A DNA stretch of 45,880 bases, taken from positions 1 to 45,880 of the forward strand of contig JAAYIG010000103.1 of NCBI GenBank assembly GCA_012523595.1, written 5' to 3'. The notes under the pieces are model-generated. The model was not told where the DNA came from and searched no databases. It saw only the letters and a program-made list of their open reading frames with translations. The DNA comes from Fibrobacter sp. GTDB taxonomy: Bacteria > Fibrobacterota > Chitinivibrionia > Chitinivibrionales > Chitinispirillaceae. The position numbers were made by a program, and so were the translations under genes. Position 1 is the stretch's first letter. Each line of letters begins with the position of its first letter. This document shows, in pieces, positions 18,435-28,210 of the stretch.

Positions 18435-21332
18435 ATCTGGTGTTATGGCGGGAATAAACGTGAGAAAATTCTATTCAAGTCAGTATTTGTCATTGTTGCT
18501 TTCTTCCTTTTTCTGTCATCGGCCATTGCGGGAACCCAGGCGACATTTTATGTGTCACCGGATGGCAGCGATGATAATCCCGGAACAATAAGTGCGCCTT
18601 TTAAAACAATCACAGCGGCCCGGGATGCTGTGCGCAAGATAAACAGCAGCATGTCCGGAGACATAATTGTTTACCTCAGAGGCGGCACTTACAATGTAAC
18701 AAGTCCAATAGCATTGAAGCCGCAGGATTCCGGGAAAAACGGATACAGGATTTACTACCGTGCCTATCCGGGTGAAACACCGGTTGTAAGCGGAGCCGTA
18801 AAAGTCACCGGGTGGACTCAGCACAGTGGAAACATCTACAAGGCTCCCCTGGACCGCTCCACTAAGCTGAGAAATTTGTATGTAAACGATATGAGAGCCT
18901 CTATGACCAGTAAAAGAGTCACGGCAAGAGGGGGGCAGGGTACTTATTCTGTAAGCTCTGGACAGGCCTCGTGGGCATGGGCAAGTGGCAGCAAGAGTGA
19001 TGGTGTAAAGTATAATATATCGGATGTGCCGGCGATTGCCAGTAACAAGGATGATCTCGAAATTGTAAATGGTACTACCTGGAATGAAAATATTGCCTGT
19101 GTAAGGGATGTCATTACTACAAATGATAATTACAGGGCGCTGATGCTGCAGCAGCCTTATGGAGCGATAACACAGACTCCCGGCTGGGGTGCGGCATTTA
19201 CAACAACTGGAAATCACACGATTTTCAATGCTTACGAGTTTCTGAATTCTCCCGGACAGTTCTACTTTGATAAAACCGCAAAAATGCTCTATTATTACCC
19301 TCGTCAGGGTGAAAATATGGCAACAGCGGATGTTCAGGCTCCTGTTGTTGAAATTCTGTTTGAAATTGCAGGTAACTCCACTACTGAACGGGTCGAGAAT
19401 ATAACCTTTGAAGGCATTACATTCGCACACACCGATTTCAATCTTTACCAGGTTGGCAATTCAAGGGGTAAGACAACTTGTCAGGGTGCAAATGGATACA
19501 TTGCTTTTTATGGTGATCTTAACTGGCACACTACCAGATATGAAATTCTCGATGTAAATCCGGGAATGTTAACAGTGAGAAATGCCAAATCTATTGACTT
19601 TATCGGCAATGTGATAAAGCATGCAGGTGCTGATGGAATCAATATGGCTAATGATGTTGTAAGCTGCAATATTATCGGGAACTATATAACAGATATCACA
19701 TCAAGTGGTATTACCATAGGTCATCCTCAGCATATAGATATCGGAGATGGTGGAACTTATGCAAAATACCCCCGGGGTGTAGAGGGCGTATGTAAAGACA
19801 TTACAATAAACAACAACCTTCTTTATGATATCAGTATGATTCCGGGATTTGGAGGATGTGCTGCCATAACAGCATACTTTACAGAATCACTCGCAATAAC
19901 CCATAACCATATCGAGCAAACAGCTTATAATGGTGTCAATCTGGGATGGGGATGGAGAGAGTTTAAATCATCGACAACCGCCAAGAACAACACAGTCAGT
20001 TATAATCGGATAATAAACACTCTGAGAAGACTTCATGACAGTGGTGCTATCTATACGATAGGGCAGAATCCGGGAACAAACATCAATGAGAATTATGTCA
20101 GGGGAATTCCTGCTGCGACCAATGGCCCTACTTATGGGCTGCATAACGATGAGGGTAGCGCGTGGATAGTTGAAAATGATAATGTTCTGGACATCGATCC
20201 CAATGTCAAATATACCATCAACTGTGAGGATTTCGGCGAGAAACATCACCTGACAATCCTGCGAACATTCGCGACTGTAAACAAAATGGGTGTTAACCCT
20301 CCAAACAGCACAATAGATCCGATCCAGGTGCGTTCAGATGCTGTCTGGCCGGCAACCCAGTATACTTTTTGTGTCAATTCAGGGATTCAGGATCAATACA
20401 GGCATGTTTATCCGGCCAATTTTATAAAGACAGAAAACTATGTGTTCCCTGCAAGCTGTGAAGCGCCTGCTGGAAGTACCATAAAAATCCGCAGTACTGG
20501 AGATTCTTCGGCAACAGTCTGGTTTGCTCCCTCAGGAACATCGAATTTCGCAGAGGGTCCCTCGATGACAAAGGCAGCGGGATATGACACGCTGATCAAG
20601 GTTCCGGATAGAAATGGGATTTATAAACTGTATGTTGTCAACAGCCAGGGAAAATCAGCCGAGTCGAGTGCATTGTTGAGAGTAAGCGGATCGTTATCAC
20701 AGATTGAAGCAGAAAATTATACCTCACAATCAGGAATTCAGACCGAAACCTGCTCTGAGGGCGGGCTGAATATAGGGTATATCGAAAACGGAGATTATGC
20801 TGTTTACAGTAATGTCAATTTTGGCACAGGTTCCGAGGAATTTCAGGCCAGGGTAGCCAGCGGCGGCAGTGGCGGAAAAATTGAAATCAGGATTGACGGC
20901 AGCAATGGGACACTTATAGGAACCTGTCAGGTCAGTGGAACAGGTGGATGGCAGACATGGACAACAGTCTCTTGCAATATAAGCAAAGTGACAGGTAAGC
21001 ATGATGTGTATCTGAAGTTCACAGGGGGGGATGGTTACCTTTTTAATCTAAACTGGTTCGAGTTTATCACAGGCTCAACTGCGATTGAAATGAGAAATAT
21101 CAGTGAAATCAGCAGCTTCAGGACATTCTTATCAAAAGAAAAAATCGTTATCAGGCAGAAGGGAAAAGAAGCAGCATACAGTGTTTCGGTTTTGATGCCG
21201 GATGGGCGACTGGTAAAGAAAATTGATAAAGCATCCGGGACCTGCATTGTTCCGGTGAGGAACAGGGGACCTTATATCGTCATGATCAAATGCGAAGGAC
21301 GTGTCAGAAAAAGCATTGTTTCGGGCTTTTAG
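18420..21332 (+). CDS. Secreted right-handed beta-helix glycosidase, GH141-like, with CBM6 and a weak T9SS-like tail
   Basis: Large parallel beta-helix enzyme. The beginning (TFYVSPDGSDDNPGT, FKTITAARDAV, VYLRGGTYNV, YRAYPGETPVVSG, RNLYVNDMRAS) follows the pattern of GH141, a family with xylanase and fucosidase members, so cutting of a xylan or pectin backbone or side chain is plausible. The helix region spans about residues 40-660 with asparagine-rich turns. An Ig-like segment (about 680-758), a CBM6 (about 760-883, similar to the CBM6 at 12688) and a divergent tail (about 903-970, PYIVMIKCEGRVRKS) follow. Signal peptide: IVAFFLFLSSAIAG near residues 23-38. AAGGGG lies eight bases before the ATG. 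A GH120-like or pectate-lyase-like beta-helix is the main alternative. Confidence 0.7.
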   Translation: MHMHKIWCYGGNKREKILFKSVFVIVAFFLFLSSAIAGTQATFYVSPDGSDDNPGTISAPFKTITAARDAVRKINSSMSGDIIVYLRGGTYNVTSPIALKPQDSGKNGYRIYYRAYPGETPVVSGAVKVTGWTQHSGNIYKAPLDRSTKLRNLYVNDMRASMTSKRVTARGGQGTYSVSSGQASWAWASGSKSDGVKYNISDVPAIASNKDDLEIVNGTTWNENIACVRDVITTNDNYRALMLQQPYGAITQTPGWGAAFTTTGNHTIFNAYEFLNSPGQFYFDKTAKMLYYYPRQGENMATADVQAPVVEILFEIAGNSTTERVENITFEGITFAHTDFNLYQVGNSRGKTTCQGANGYIAFYGDLNWHTTRYEILDVNPGMLTVRNAKSIDFIGNVIKHAGADGINMANDVVSCNIIGNYITDITSSGITIGHPQHIDIGDGGTYAKYPRGVEGVCKDITINNNLLYDISMIPGFGGCAAITAYFTESLAITHNHIEQTAYNGVNLGWGWREFKSSTTAKNNTVSYNRIINTLRRLHDSGAIYTIGQNPGTNINENYVRGIPAATNGPTYGLHNDEGSAWIVENDNVLDIDPNVKYTINCEDFGEKHHLTILRTFATVNKMGVNPPNSTIDPIQVRSDAVWPATQYTFCVNSGIQDQYRHVYPANFIKTENYVFPASCEAPAGSTIKIRSTGDSSATVWFAPSGTSNFAEGPSMTKAAGYDTLIKVPDRNGIYKLYVVNSQGKSAESSALLRVSGSLSQIEAENYTSQSGIQTETCSEGGLNIGYIENGDYAVYSNVNFGTGSEEFQARVASGGSGGKIEIRIDGSNGTLIGTCQVSGTGGWQTWTTVSCNISKVTGKHDVYLKFTGGDGYLFNLNWFEFITGSTAIEMRNISEISSFRTFLSKEKIVIRQKGKEAAYSVSVLMPDGRLVKKIDKASGTCIVPVRNRGPYIVMIKCEGRVRKSIVSGF

Positions 21333-21335
21333 GAC

Positions 21336-21364
21336 GTGAATAATGATTGGCATTGAGTTATAAT
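21336..21364 (+). promoter_or_regulatory. Possible internal promoter before the cytochrome module
   Basis: TATAAT at 21359-21364 is a consensus -10 hexamer, with a poor -35 (GTGAAT) 17 bases upstream. It lies in the 66-base gap between the beta-helix gene and the HzsA-related gene. If active, the cytochrome module would have a start site of its own in addition to read-through from 18420. Confidence 0.3.
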
Positions 21365-21398
21365 TTGAACTATAGAGGAAAAAAAAGGGAGAAAGAAG

Positions 21399-24131
21399 AT
21401 GGGAGACAATTTATTCAAATTCAGTATTGCTGTATTACTGATGCTCTGTTTTTCGTACGGTTCTGCTTATTCCTCAGTTGACGGAAGTGTCGCAGAATTC
21501 TGGGAGCAGCAGTACCGTGAGATGCAGCAGGAAATAAATTTGTATAAAACTGCGGCAAAAAAAGCTTACAGAGAGAATGACCTTCTGGATGATAATGCTC
21601 AGATCCTGCCGGAAGATAAAACTCCAACCGATGTTGTAATGCGCCGTACCAGACTCCTTCTTCAGGACCTTAAGCGCCGGAGTAAATCGTCAAAATTTAA
21701 TGAATATGAGAAAGAATTGAATGCGCTTCAGAGAGAACTCAGTTCCGCAGCGCTGGCGAAAACATCTGACAGTAACACAGATACAAAAGATCAGTTCATG
21801 AAAGTCAGTGCGCTGGCCAGAAAGATCGCTCTTGATAACCCGCTGCTTGATTTCGAAGATCTGCTCTTTATCGGATATGTGTTCCCCAATAATGAAGTAC
21901 ACATGTGTGATCAATACAACCCATGGAATATCAACATGGGTGGAGGCTTGTTTATTCTGAAAAACTTTAAATCAAATCCGAATCTGGTAAATGTTCTACA
22001 GAATTCCAGGGTACAAGGCGGTCCTTTCAACGGATCAAATCTTTCAGGGGGGGCTTTTCTCTCTCCTGATCTCTCTTATGATGGAAAGACAATCCTTTTT
22101 GCCTGGTCGCCACCGAACAACAAATGTTACCACATTTTCAAAGTCAATATTGACGGATCGAATCTGGTGCAGCTTACCGATGGATCATCATCTGAGTTCA
22201 ATTTCCTGCAAAATTCCAATCATAATGATTTTGATCCTATATGGCTTCCAAACGGCCGCATTGTTTTTATTTCCGACCGTCGTGGAGGGTACGGAAGGTG
22301 TCATACCAAAGGCAAACCAACCTTTACACTTCATTCGATGAAGGATGATGGTTCGGATATTATCTGTATCAGCTACCACGAAACCAATGAGTGGCATCCA
22401 AGTGTCGACAATGACGGGAAAATCGTTTACACACGCTGGGACTATGTTGATCGTGATGACTGCATAGCGCATCATATGTGGACTTGTTACCCTGATGGAA
22501 GGGATCCGCGGTCTTATCATGGGAACTATCCTCTCCCTTTACAGACAATTACAGGTTCGAACTGGAGAGACGGGAGGTGGGACAGGCCCTATGCGGAATA
22601 CAATATCAGGGCGATACCGAATTCTTATAAGTACATCGCAACCGCATCGGGACATCACAGCTACACTTTCGGTGAACTTATCATGATTGATCCTTCAATC
22701 GAGGATGATGGAAAAGTTTCACAGGTGAGAAGAATAACAACAGCCTGGAACAACTGGCCTGATTTTGCCACAGGTCCCTATGGTACTGCATGGCCATTGA
22801 GCGAAGATTATTACCTTTGTAACAAAAACAACAGCATTATTCTGCGTGACAGGTGGGGTGGAGAACAGCTCATTTACTCAACAAATTCATGGCGGCCTAT
22901 TGATCCCATACCTGTCAAGGCAAGGCAAAAACCTCCTGCTCTTGCAACTGCTACCTGGCAGGGAGAACGTAAAAACAGAGACGATCATTATCGGGCTACA
23001 ATAAAGGTAAACGACGTTTATAACAGCGATATACCGCTTCCGGCCAATACGGTGATAAAGAAAATGAGAATCGTCCAGGTGTTCCCGAAGGAAACCAGGT
23101 TGATAAATGATCCAAGGAACGGTTATCCTGCCGAAGCGCTGGCCAGAATGTCACTGGGAACGGTTCCGGTTGAATCTGACGGCAGTGTTTATTGTGAAGC
23201 ACCTGTAGGAAAGATTATTTATTTCCAGTTAATTGACGACAAGGGACTTGCGGTACATTCGATGCGCAGTGCTACATATGTTCATGAAGGTGAACAGATG
23301 GCATGTGTGGGATGTCATGAAAACAAATGGCAAGCGCCTCCCGGAGGTGCCAACAAGATAGCCTTTTTACGGCCTCCATCAAAACTGAACCCTGAAGCAG
23401 GAGGGGTTGAGCCGGTTAACTTTGCCCGTCTTGTAAAGCCGGTTTTTAACAACAAATGTGCACCTTGTCACAGGAGCAGAGGCAGAGGGCCGGATATGAG
23501 CTTTGGCAGCCTCAAGAACTATGCGTTCTATTTCTGCGGTGATGGAAATCCGTATATCAATGGGGATATAGTTACTCCAGTAAAAGGTGGCTCACGAACC
23601 ACTCCCGGCAAATTCGGAGCTGCTTTTTCCAGGCTTATCAATAACCTGAACCCGTCACATCACGATGTTTCTTTGACAGAAGAAGAATATCAGCGGATAA
23701 CTCTCTGGCTTGATTTGAATTCAATGGAACTGGGAGCAGATTACAGGGTCAATGATCAGAAGAATGGGACTCTGGTCTGGCCGAGGATAGATCTGGATCC
23801 CTCAAATCCCCAGGGTGTTGAATTTGACCGTCCCTTACCGGGTACTGTGAGTGTACTGCGTGATAAGGAGATAAAGAGGATCAAGTTATTCAGAGATGGT
23901 TCAAGTTTGTCACTGACAGATCCTGAAAGGGCGTTCTGTGCTTTGTCATTGTTTGATATTTCAGGACGACTGGTTAATAAGTGGAACTTCAAAGATGAGG
24001 TGAACTCGATTCGACTTGACATGAAGACGAACAATATCACAAAAGGTGTTTATATATTCAAACCGGAATATTCCGGGAGCTCAGTATCCGGAAATGCAGT
24101 AAACACATCGGTGAAATTTATAGTTCATTGA
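21399..24131 (+). CDS. Secreted HzsA-related beta-propeller protein with two c-type haem motifs and a T9SS tail
   Basis: Resembles the hydrazine-synthase-alpha-related proteins widespread in Planctomycetes and other bacteria; those outside anammox bacteria have no established reaction, and hydrazine synthesis is not implied here. Signal peptide (MGDNLFKFSIAVLLMLCFSYGSAYS), a charged helical region (about 28-130), then the signature stretch NPLLDFEDLLFIGYVFP and GGGLFIL, PD40-type propeller blades (LSPDLSYDGKTILFAW, LPNGRIVFISDR), then haem sites C636-VGC-H640 and C687-APC-H691. Residues about 830-910 form a sorting tail (LSLFDISGRLVNK then ITKGVYIF). A haem protein with such a tail should get haem in the periplasm and then be exported. 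GGGAG precedes the ATG. It opens the cytochrome module ending with ResB/CcsA. Oxidation of a sugar or aromatic compound, or electron transfer, are both possible. Confidence 0.75.
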   Translation: MGDNLFKFSIAVLLMLCFSYGSAYSSVDGSVAEFWEQQYREMQQEINLYKTAAKKAYRENDLLDDNAQILPEDKTPTDVVMRRTRLLLQDLKRRSKSSKFNEYEKELNALQRELSSAALAKTSDSNTDTKDQFMKVSALARKIALDNPLLDFEDLLFIGYVFPNNEVHMCDQYNPWNINMGGGLFILKNFKSNPNLVNVLQNSRVQGGPFNGSNLSGGAFLSPDLSYDGKTILFAWSPPNNKCYHIFKVNIDGSNLVQLTDGSSSEFNFLQNSNHNDFDPIWLPNGRIVFISDRRGGYGRCHTKGKPTFTLHSMKDDGSDIICISYHETNEWHPSVDNDGKIVYTRWDYVDRDDCIAHHMWTCYPDGRDPRSYHGNYPLPLQTITGSNWRDGRWDRPYAEYNIRAIPNSYKYIATASGHHSYTFGELIMIDPSIEDDGKVSQVRRITTAWNNWPDFATGPYGTAWPLSEDYYLCNKNNSIILRDRWGGEQLIYSTNSWRPIDPIPVKARQKPPALATATWQGERKNRDDHYRATIKVNDVYNSDIPLPANTVIKKMRIVQVFPKETRLINDPRNGYPAEALARMSLGTVPVESDGSVYCEAPVGKIIYFQLIDDKGLAVHSMRSATYVHEGEQMACVGCHENKWQAPPGGANKIAFLRPPSKLNPEAGGVEPVNFARLVKPVFNNKCAPCHRSRGRGPDMSFGSLKNYAFYFCGDGNPYINGDIVTPVKGGSRTTPGKFGAAFSRLINNLNPSHHDVSLTEEEYQRITLWLDLNSMELGADYRVNDQKNGTLVWPRIDLDPSNPQGVEFDRPLPGTVSVLRDKEIKRIKLFRDGSSLSLTDPERAFCALSLFDISGRLVNKWNFKDEVNSIRLDMKTNNITKGVYIFKPEYSGSSVSGNAVNTSVKFIVH

Positions 24132-24162
24132 TAACAGAAAAAGCGGCAAGCCAGGGTGTAAA

Positions 24163-24999
24163 ATGACGAAAATACGAAGCGGGCAGACAGTTTCCTTCTT
24201 ATCGGCTGTTTTTCTGCTGGCTGTTTCAATTTCAGCCAGGATAGACCGTGTCGATATCTTTGACAGAGCCGGAAACAGTCTGCTTTTTGTGGAGTTTGAG
24301 TATGATGCAGATGGGAAAAATACCGGGCGTTCTGTATATGCTTCAGACAGCACTTTCCTGAGAAGGACAGTTTTTGTAAACGATAATACAGGAAAAAGAA
24401 TCAGAGAGGTATCGTTTGATTTCAACAACGATACAATAGGCAGGACTGAATTTTCCACAATCGGTAATAAACCAGGTATTTCGGTATTTGATCAGTTTAA
24501 ACTTGATCAATTCGGGGCGCCTGTCAGCTATTCGGCCAATGGTGAAAATTCATATGATATCTACCATAATGGCTCGGTCGTTTACAAAATGAGATACAGC
24601 TCCAATGCCGGCGGAGACCTCAGCCGCATTGAGGTATTAAGCCCGCAAAATGAGCTTTTGTATTATGCTTCTGTTTCTACACCTTCAAGTTCGGTGAAGG
24701 GGTATACAGGGGGCGCGACTGTAGTCCCGAAGATCACATTCTCCGCAAACCATTTTCATCTTTCGGCAGATTTCAACAGTGTTACAGATGTGAAGCTGTG
24801 TATATATGATTTATCCGGCAGGCTTGTGTCTGTTCCCTTCTCAAAGAGATTGAAACCCGGCCTGTTCAAGGGACAATTCAGTATTGATGAACCTGGAAGG
24901 CGATTACCCGGGGGAGTGTATATTGCCCGGCTCTATATCAATGATAAGGCATCAGCATCCACTCACAGGTTTATAAATAAAGCCGGGAGTCTGAGATGA
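24163..24999 (+). CDS. Small secreted protein of unknown function with a T9SS tail
   Basis: 278 residues with a signal peptide (VSFLSAVFLLAVSISA). The middle has several short strand repeats of the form DRAGN, YDADGK and FDFNNDTIGR, reminiscent of YD/RHS-type antiparallel strands, but I do not recognise a family. The last 80 residues are a sorting tail (VKLCIYDLSGRLV, LPGGVYIARL). It lies 31 bases after the HzsA-related gene and overlaps the next start by four bases (ATGA), so it is translationally coupled to the di-haem protein. A partner or surface anchor for the cytochromes is a guess from position only. No cysteine haem motifs are present. Confidence 0.6.
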   Translation: MTKIRSGQTVSFLSAVFLLAVSISARIDRVDIFDRAGNSLLFVEFEYDADGKNTGRSVYASDSTFLRRTVFVNDNTGKRIREVSFDFNNDTIGRTEFSTIGNKPGISVFDQFKLDQFGAPVSYSANGENSYDIYHNGSVVYKMRYSSNAGGDLSRIEVLSPQNELLYYASVSTPSSSVKGYTGGATVVPKITFSANHFHLSADFNSVTDVKLCIYDLSGRLVSVPFSKRLKPGLFKGQFSIDEPGRRLPGGVYIARLYINDKASASTHRFINKAGSLR

Positions 25000-26867
25000 G
25001 AAAAACATTTTACTCTATAATATGCCTGCTTTTGATGCAGCAGATTTGTTTTGCAGAGGATCCAAAGGAGATTGTGCCTCCCAGCCTGATATTTGAGCTT
25101 CTTGCACTCAATGGTGACCTTGAAACAGTTCAGAGACCACGATATCTTTCTCCTTCCTCGATGGAGGTTTCACCTGATGGCAAGTTCATATACATCGGGG
25201 CACGGACAGCCAAACAGGTGCTTGTTTTTTCTGTAAGTTCAAATTCCGTCACAAAATCTTTTCCTATGCCCAATGAACCTACAGGCATAGCTGTTTCTGG
25301 TGATGGTTCAAGGTTATATGTAACCTGTTCATCGGAGCGCTGGCCCAATGGCATGGTCTGTGTTGTAAATGTATCATCCGGAACGATTGAACAGCGGATT
25401 TCAGCAGGTCACATGGCACGGTCTCCGGTTTTAAGTCCTGATGGGGATATGCTTTACGTCTGCAACTGGATGGAAAATTCCATATCATTTATCAATGTCG
25501 TTTCAGCAAGGGAAGAGAAACGGGTACCGGCGATCAAGGAACCTTACTCAATGGCATTGTCTGGTGATGGAGCTTTTCTGCTGGTGGCAAATATGATTCC
25601 GGATGGAATTGCCACTGATACGGCGATGACCTGCAAAGTCTGTTTTATTGATACTAAGACAGGGTCCATTAAAAAGACATTGAGGCTGCCAACCGGAAGC
25701 CACTCCACAATGAACATCTGTCTGACACCTGACAAGAAGTATGCATTTATCCCGCATCTGATCGGCCGTGTCAGCCTTCCTGCTGTCACACTTGATCAGG
25801 GATGGGTGCATTCGAACAACCTCGCTATTATCGACATGGAAAAACAGGATCTGTACAATGATGTCGAACTTGATGACAACCGGCTGGGGTTTGCAAATCC
25901 ATGGGATGTGGCTTGTACAGATGATGGAAAATGGTTGTGTGTTGCGCATGCAGGCTACGATGTGCTGACTGTTGTTGACATGCCTGCAATGTTTGAAAAG
26001 CTGAAAGGAAAGGGAGATGTTTCACATGAATTTACATTTATACGGGATTTGAAAAGAACGCTGGTATTAAGAGTTCGCAGTCCGCGTTCTGTCGCTGTAA
26101 TCGGATCAAAGGCATATACGGTTGGTTACTTTTCGAATAGTATTGAATCTGTTGATCTGAATGCGGCAAGTCTCCTGCCGCAACTCCACGAGCTTGCTCC
26201 TGAGAAGGCTTTGACTGCAGAGCGAAAAGGTGAGAGCTATTTCTATGATGCCAATCTCTGTGTCGGACATTGGCAATCCTGTCATTCCTGTCATCCATTT
26301 ACCCGTCCCGACGGACTCAACTGGATACTTTCCGACTCCTACCTGAATTCACCTAAAAATGCAAAAAGCATGCTTCATACATTCCAGACTCCTCCAACCA
26401 ACTGGACCGGCAGGCGCAACGATGCTTTTGAATCTGTCCGTGCCGGAATTCGCCTTGAGCTGCAGGTGGAACCTTCAGCGGAAGTAGCGGTGGCGCTGGA
26501 TACTTTTCTTTTACGTCTTAAACCTGTTCCAAGTCCAAAGCTTGTGAAAGGGAGACTGAGTGAATCTGCACAAAGGGGCAGAGAGATTTATTATGATAGC
26601 AAAAAACTCGATTGTATCCATTGTCATCCCGCACCTCTGTTTACCAATCTTAAAAATGCAAATGCGGGTGTTGTAGACATCTATGACCCGCGAACAGAAT
26701 GGGACACTCCATCCATAATAGAATGCTGGCGAACGGGACCCTATAATCACCTTGGATCCCATGAAACAATAGAGGAAATAGTCCTGCAGCCGGGTCATTC
26801 CAAAAATGTCAAAGCACTGACCTCTGAAGAGTTCAGGGATCTGATCGAATACATACTTTCACTGTAA
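24996..26867 (+). CDS. Periplasmic YVTN-type beta-propeller fused to a di-haem peroxidase-like (MauG/CcpA) domain
   Basis: The N-terminal part (about residues 45-390) has propeller blades of the YVTN type (MEVSPDGKFIYIGAR, IAVSGDGSRLYVTC, PVLSPDGDMLYVCNW, SMALSGDGAFLLVAN). The C-terminal part (about 410-623) has two c-type haem motifs, C429-HSC-H433 and C540-IHC-H544, in a context (RGREIYYDSKKLDCIHCHPAPLFTN, then TPSIIECWRTGPYNHLGS) like di-haem cytochrome c peroxidase/MauG proteins. Such proteins use two haems to oxidise a protein or small molecule or to reduce peroxide. Signal peptide: MRKTFYSIICLLLMQQICFA. It has no sorting tail, unlike its two upstream neighbours, so it probably stays in the periplasm. 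Start overlaps the previous stop by four bases. Confidence 0.78.
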   Translation: MRKTFYSIICLLLMQQICFAEDPKEIVPPSLIFELLALNGDLETVQRPRYLSPSSMEVSPDGKFIYIGARTAKQVLVFSVSSNSVTKSFPMPNEPTGIAVSGDGSRLYVTCSSERWPNGMVCVVNVSSGTIEQRISAGHMARSPVLSPDGDMLYVCNWMENSISFINVVSAREEKRVPAIKEPYSMALSGDGAFLLVANMIPDGIATDTAMTCKVCFIDTKTGSIKKTLRLPTGSHSTMNICLTPDKKYAFIPHLIGRVSLPAVTLDQGWVHSNNLAIIDMEKQDLYNDVELDDNRLGFANPWDVACTDDGKWLCVAHAGYDVLTVVDMPAMFEKLKGKGDVSHEFTFIRDLKRTLVLRVRSPRSVAVIGSKAYTVGYFSNSIESVDLNAASLLPQLHELAPEKALTAERKGESYFYDANLCVGHWQSCHSCHPFTRPDGLNWILSDSYLNSPKNAKSMLHTFQTPPTNWTGRRNDAFESVRAGIRLELQVEPSAEVAVALDTFLLRLKPVPSPKLVKGRLSESAQRGREIYYDSKKLDCIHCHPAPLFTNLKNANAGVVDIYDPRTEWDTPSIIECWRTGPYNHLGSHETIEEIVLQPGHSKNVKALTSEEFRDLIEYILSL

Positions 26868-26884
26868 TAGAATCGGAGAGCCCA

Positions 26885-28210
26885 ATGGCGCAGCTAAAAA
26901 GGTTTGCGGTTATTTTTTTTCTGAGTTTTTCAATGTTATTTGCTGAGGAAAAATCTGGGGTCAGTATTTCCGGATGGGGCTGGCTCACTATGGGTCAGGT
27001 GAAAGGATCGGAATATGTAAATATAATGGGGAATGTTGATTTCAGTGAAAAACCGCTTGGCGATTTTCAGGCTGGTGTGAAATTCACATCTCCTATGTTT
27101 TCGAGAACTGTCTGCAGACTTCATCTGATGAGTTCATTTATGTTCCCTGTGGTAAATATCTCCATGGGTGTAGACAACGCAGAACCGCTTCAGAAATCCT
27201 TTGCACTCTCTCTTCTTGAGGCATCTTTACAAACAAATTGGAGTGTCTCTGACAATGATACAGTGTCGGTAGAATTCGGATATTTTCCTGTTAAATATAA
27301 TCCGGAAGCGATGAATCTGGGGGAGTATCTTTTCCGCAGCAATGCTTATCCCGCTCTTCTGGTAAGCGGATTTGAACAGGCTGACAAAGTAAAACTGGCT
27401 GGTGTCAGGACAGGCTATCTCAACCATGCATCATCGGGAACCTATAAGGTCGATCTTTATCTGAATACCGAAACCGACCTGTTCCCCACAATGGATTTAT
27501 CTCTCTCAGGTATTCTCAGCTATAAGTGCCCGAAATCATTTATCGACCTCTCCGCAGGTATCTCATTTTTCCATCTTATACCGTTTGACGAAAAGAGAAT
27601 TACACCTGCAAAAGACAAATCGTATACTACACAATCAGCATCTTTTATTGACTCCCTGACAGGGGACACCACCCATTACACATTCAGGGGTACAAAGGTC
27701 GCTGCACGTATAACCATCGATCCCAAGGTGTTTTTCAAAAGGGGAATTCTGGGGGAGAATGATCTTAAATTATATGCTGAATCTGCTGTTCTGGGGGTAA
27801 AAAATTATCCCGGATGGTATAATAACATAAGGGAGCGGATTCCGGTAATGTTCGGGTTCAATCTGCCGGCTTTTAAATTGCTTGATGTACTTGCTGTTGA
27901 GGTTGAATATTTTCCTTCACCATACCAGAACTCATTTCAGTTTATGTGGAAATCTAATTCACCTGTTCCTTATTTCAATACCTATGCGGGTATCGAGTAT
28001 TATTCAGACTGGGAGCGAAAAACTGATGATGACTGGAAATGGTCTGTTTATGCATCGAAATCGATAGGGAAATTCCGGATCAGCGGGCAGATCGCAAGTG
28101 ATCATATCTCAAGAGCACCTTACATGGTGGCAGGCAAAAAGGTCTACTCTGAAATCTGTCCGAGAACTGAAGACTGGTATTATATGCTTCGCTGTGGATT
28201 TTTCTTTTAA
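26885..28210 (+). CDS. Predicted outer-membrane beta-barrel protein of unknown family
   Basis: 441 residues with a signal peptide (MAQLKRFAVIFFLSFSMLFA) and then alternating polar/hydrophobic strands rich in Tyr, Phe and Gly to the end. The final residues LRCGFFF end in phenylalanine, as outer-membrane barrels do. It starts 17 bases after the di-haem peroxidase-like gene, with GGAGAG upstream, and its stop overlaps the next start (TAATG). A porin or conduit barrel for the cytochromes, by analogy with porin-cytochrome systems, is a hypothesis; no homologous family is recognisable by eye. Confidence 0.65.
   Translation: MAQLKRFAVIFFLSFSMLFAEEKSGVSISGWGWLTMGQVKGSEYVNIMGNVDFSEKPLGDFQAGVKFTSPMFSRTVCRLHLMSSFMFPVVNISMGVDNAEPLQKSFALSLLEASLQTNWSVSDNDTVSVEFGYFPVKYNPEAMNLGEYLFRSNAYPALLVSGFEQADKVKLAGVRTGYLNHASSGTYKVDLYLNTETDLFPTMDLSLSGILSYKCPKSFIDLSAGISFFHLIPFDEKRITPAKDKSYTTQSASFIDSLTGDTTHYTFRGTKVAARITIDPKVFFKRGILGENDLKLYAESAVLGVKNYPGWYNNIRERIPVMFGFNLPAFKLLDVLAVEVEYFPSPYQNSFQFMWKSNSPVPYFNTYAGIEYYSDWERKTDDDWKWSVYASKSIGKFRISGQIASDHISRAPYMVAGKKVYSEICPRTEDWYYMLRCGFFF

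Noticed and set aside
18555-19430. 291-codon minus-strand reading frame
   Set aside because: It lies fully inside the GH141-like gene, whose frame has clear family motifs; the opposite frame has a cysteine- and isoleucine-rich, non-protein-like composition.
21399-24131. Anammox-type hydrazine synthesis
   Set aside because: The protein is HzsA-related, but no HzsB/HzsC or other anammox genes are present and the family is broad; the reaction cannot be assigned.
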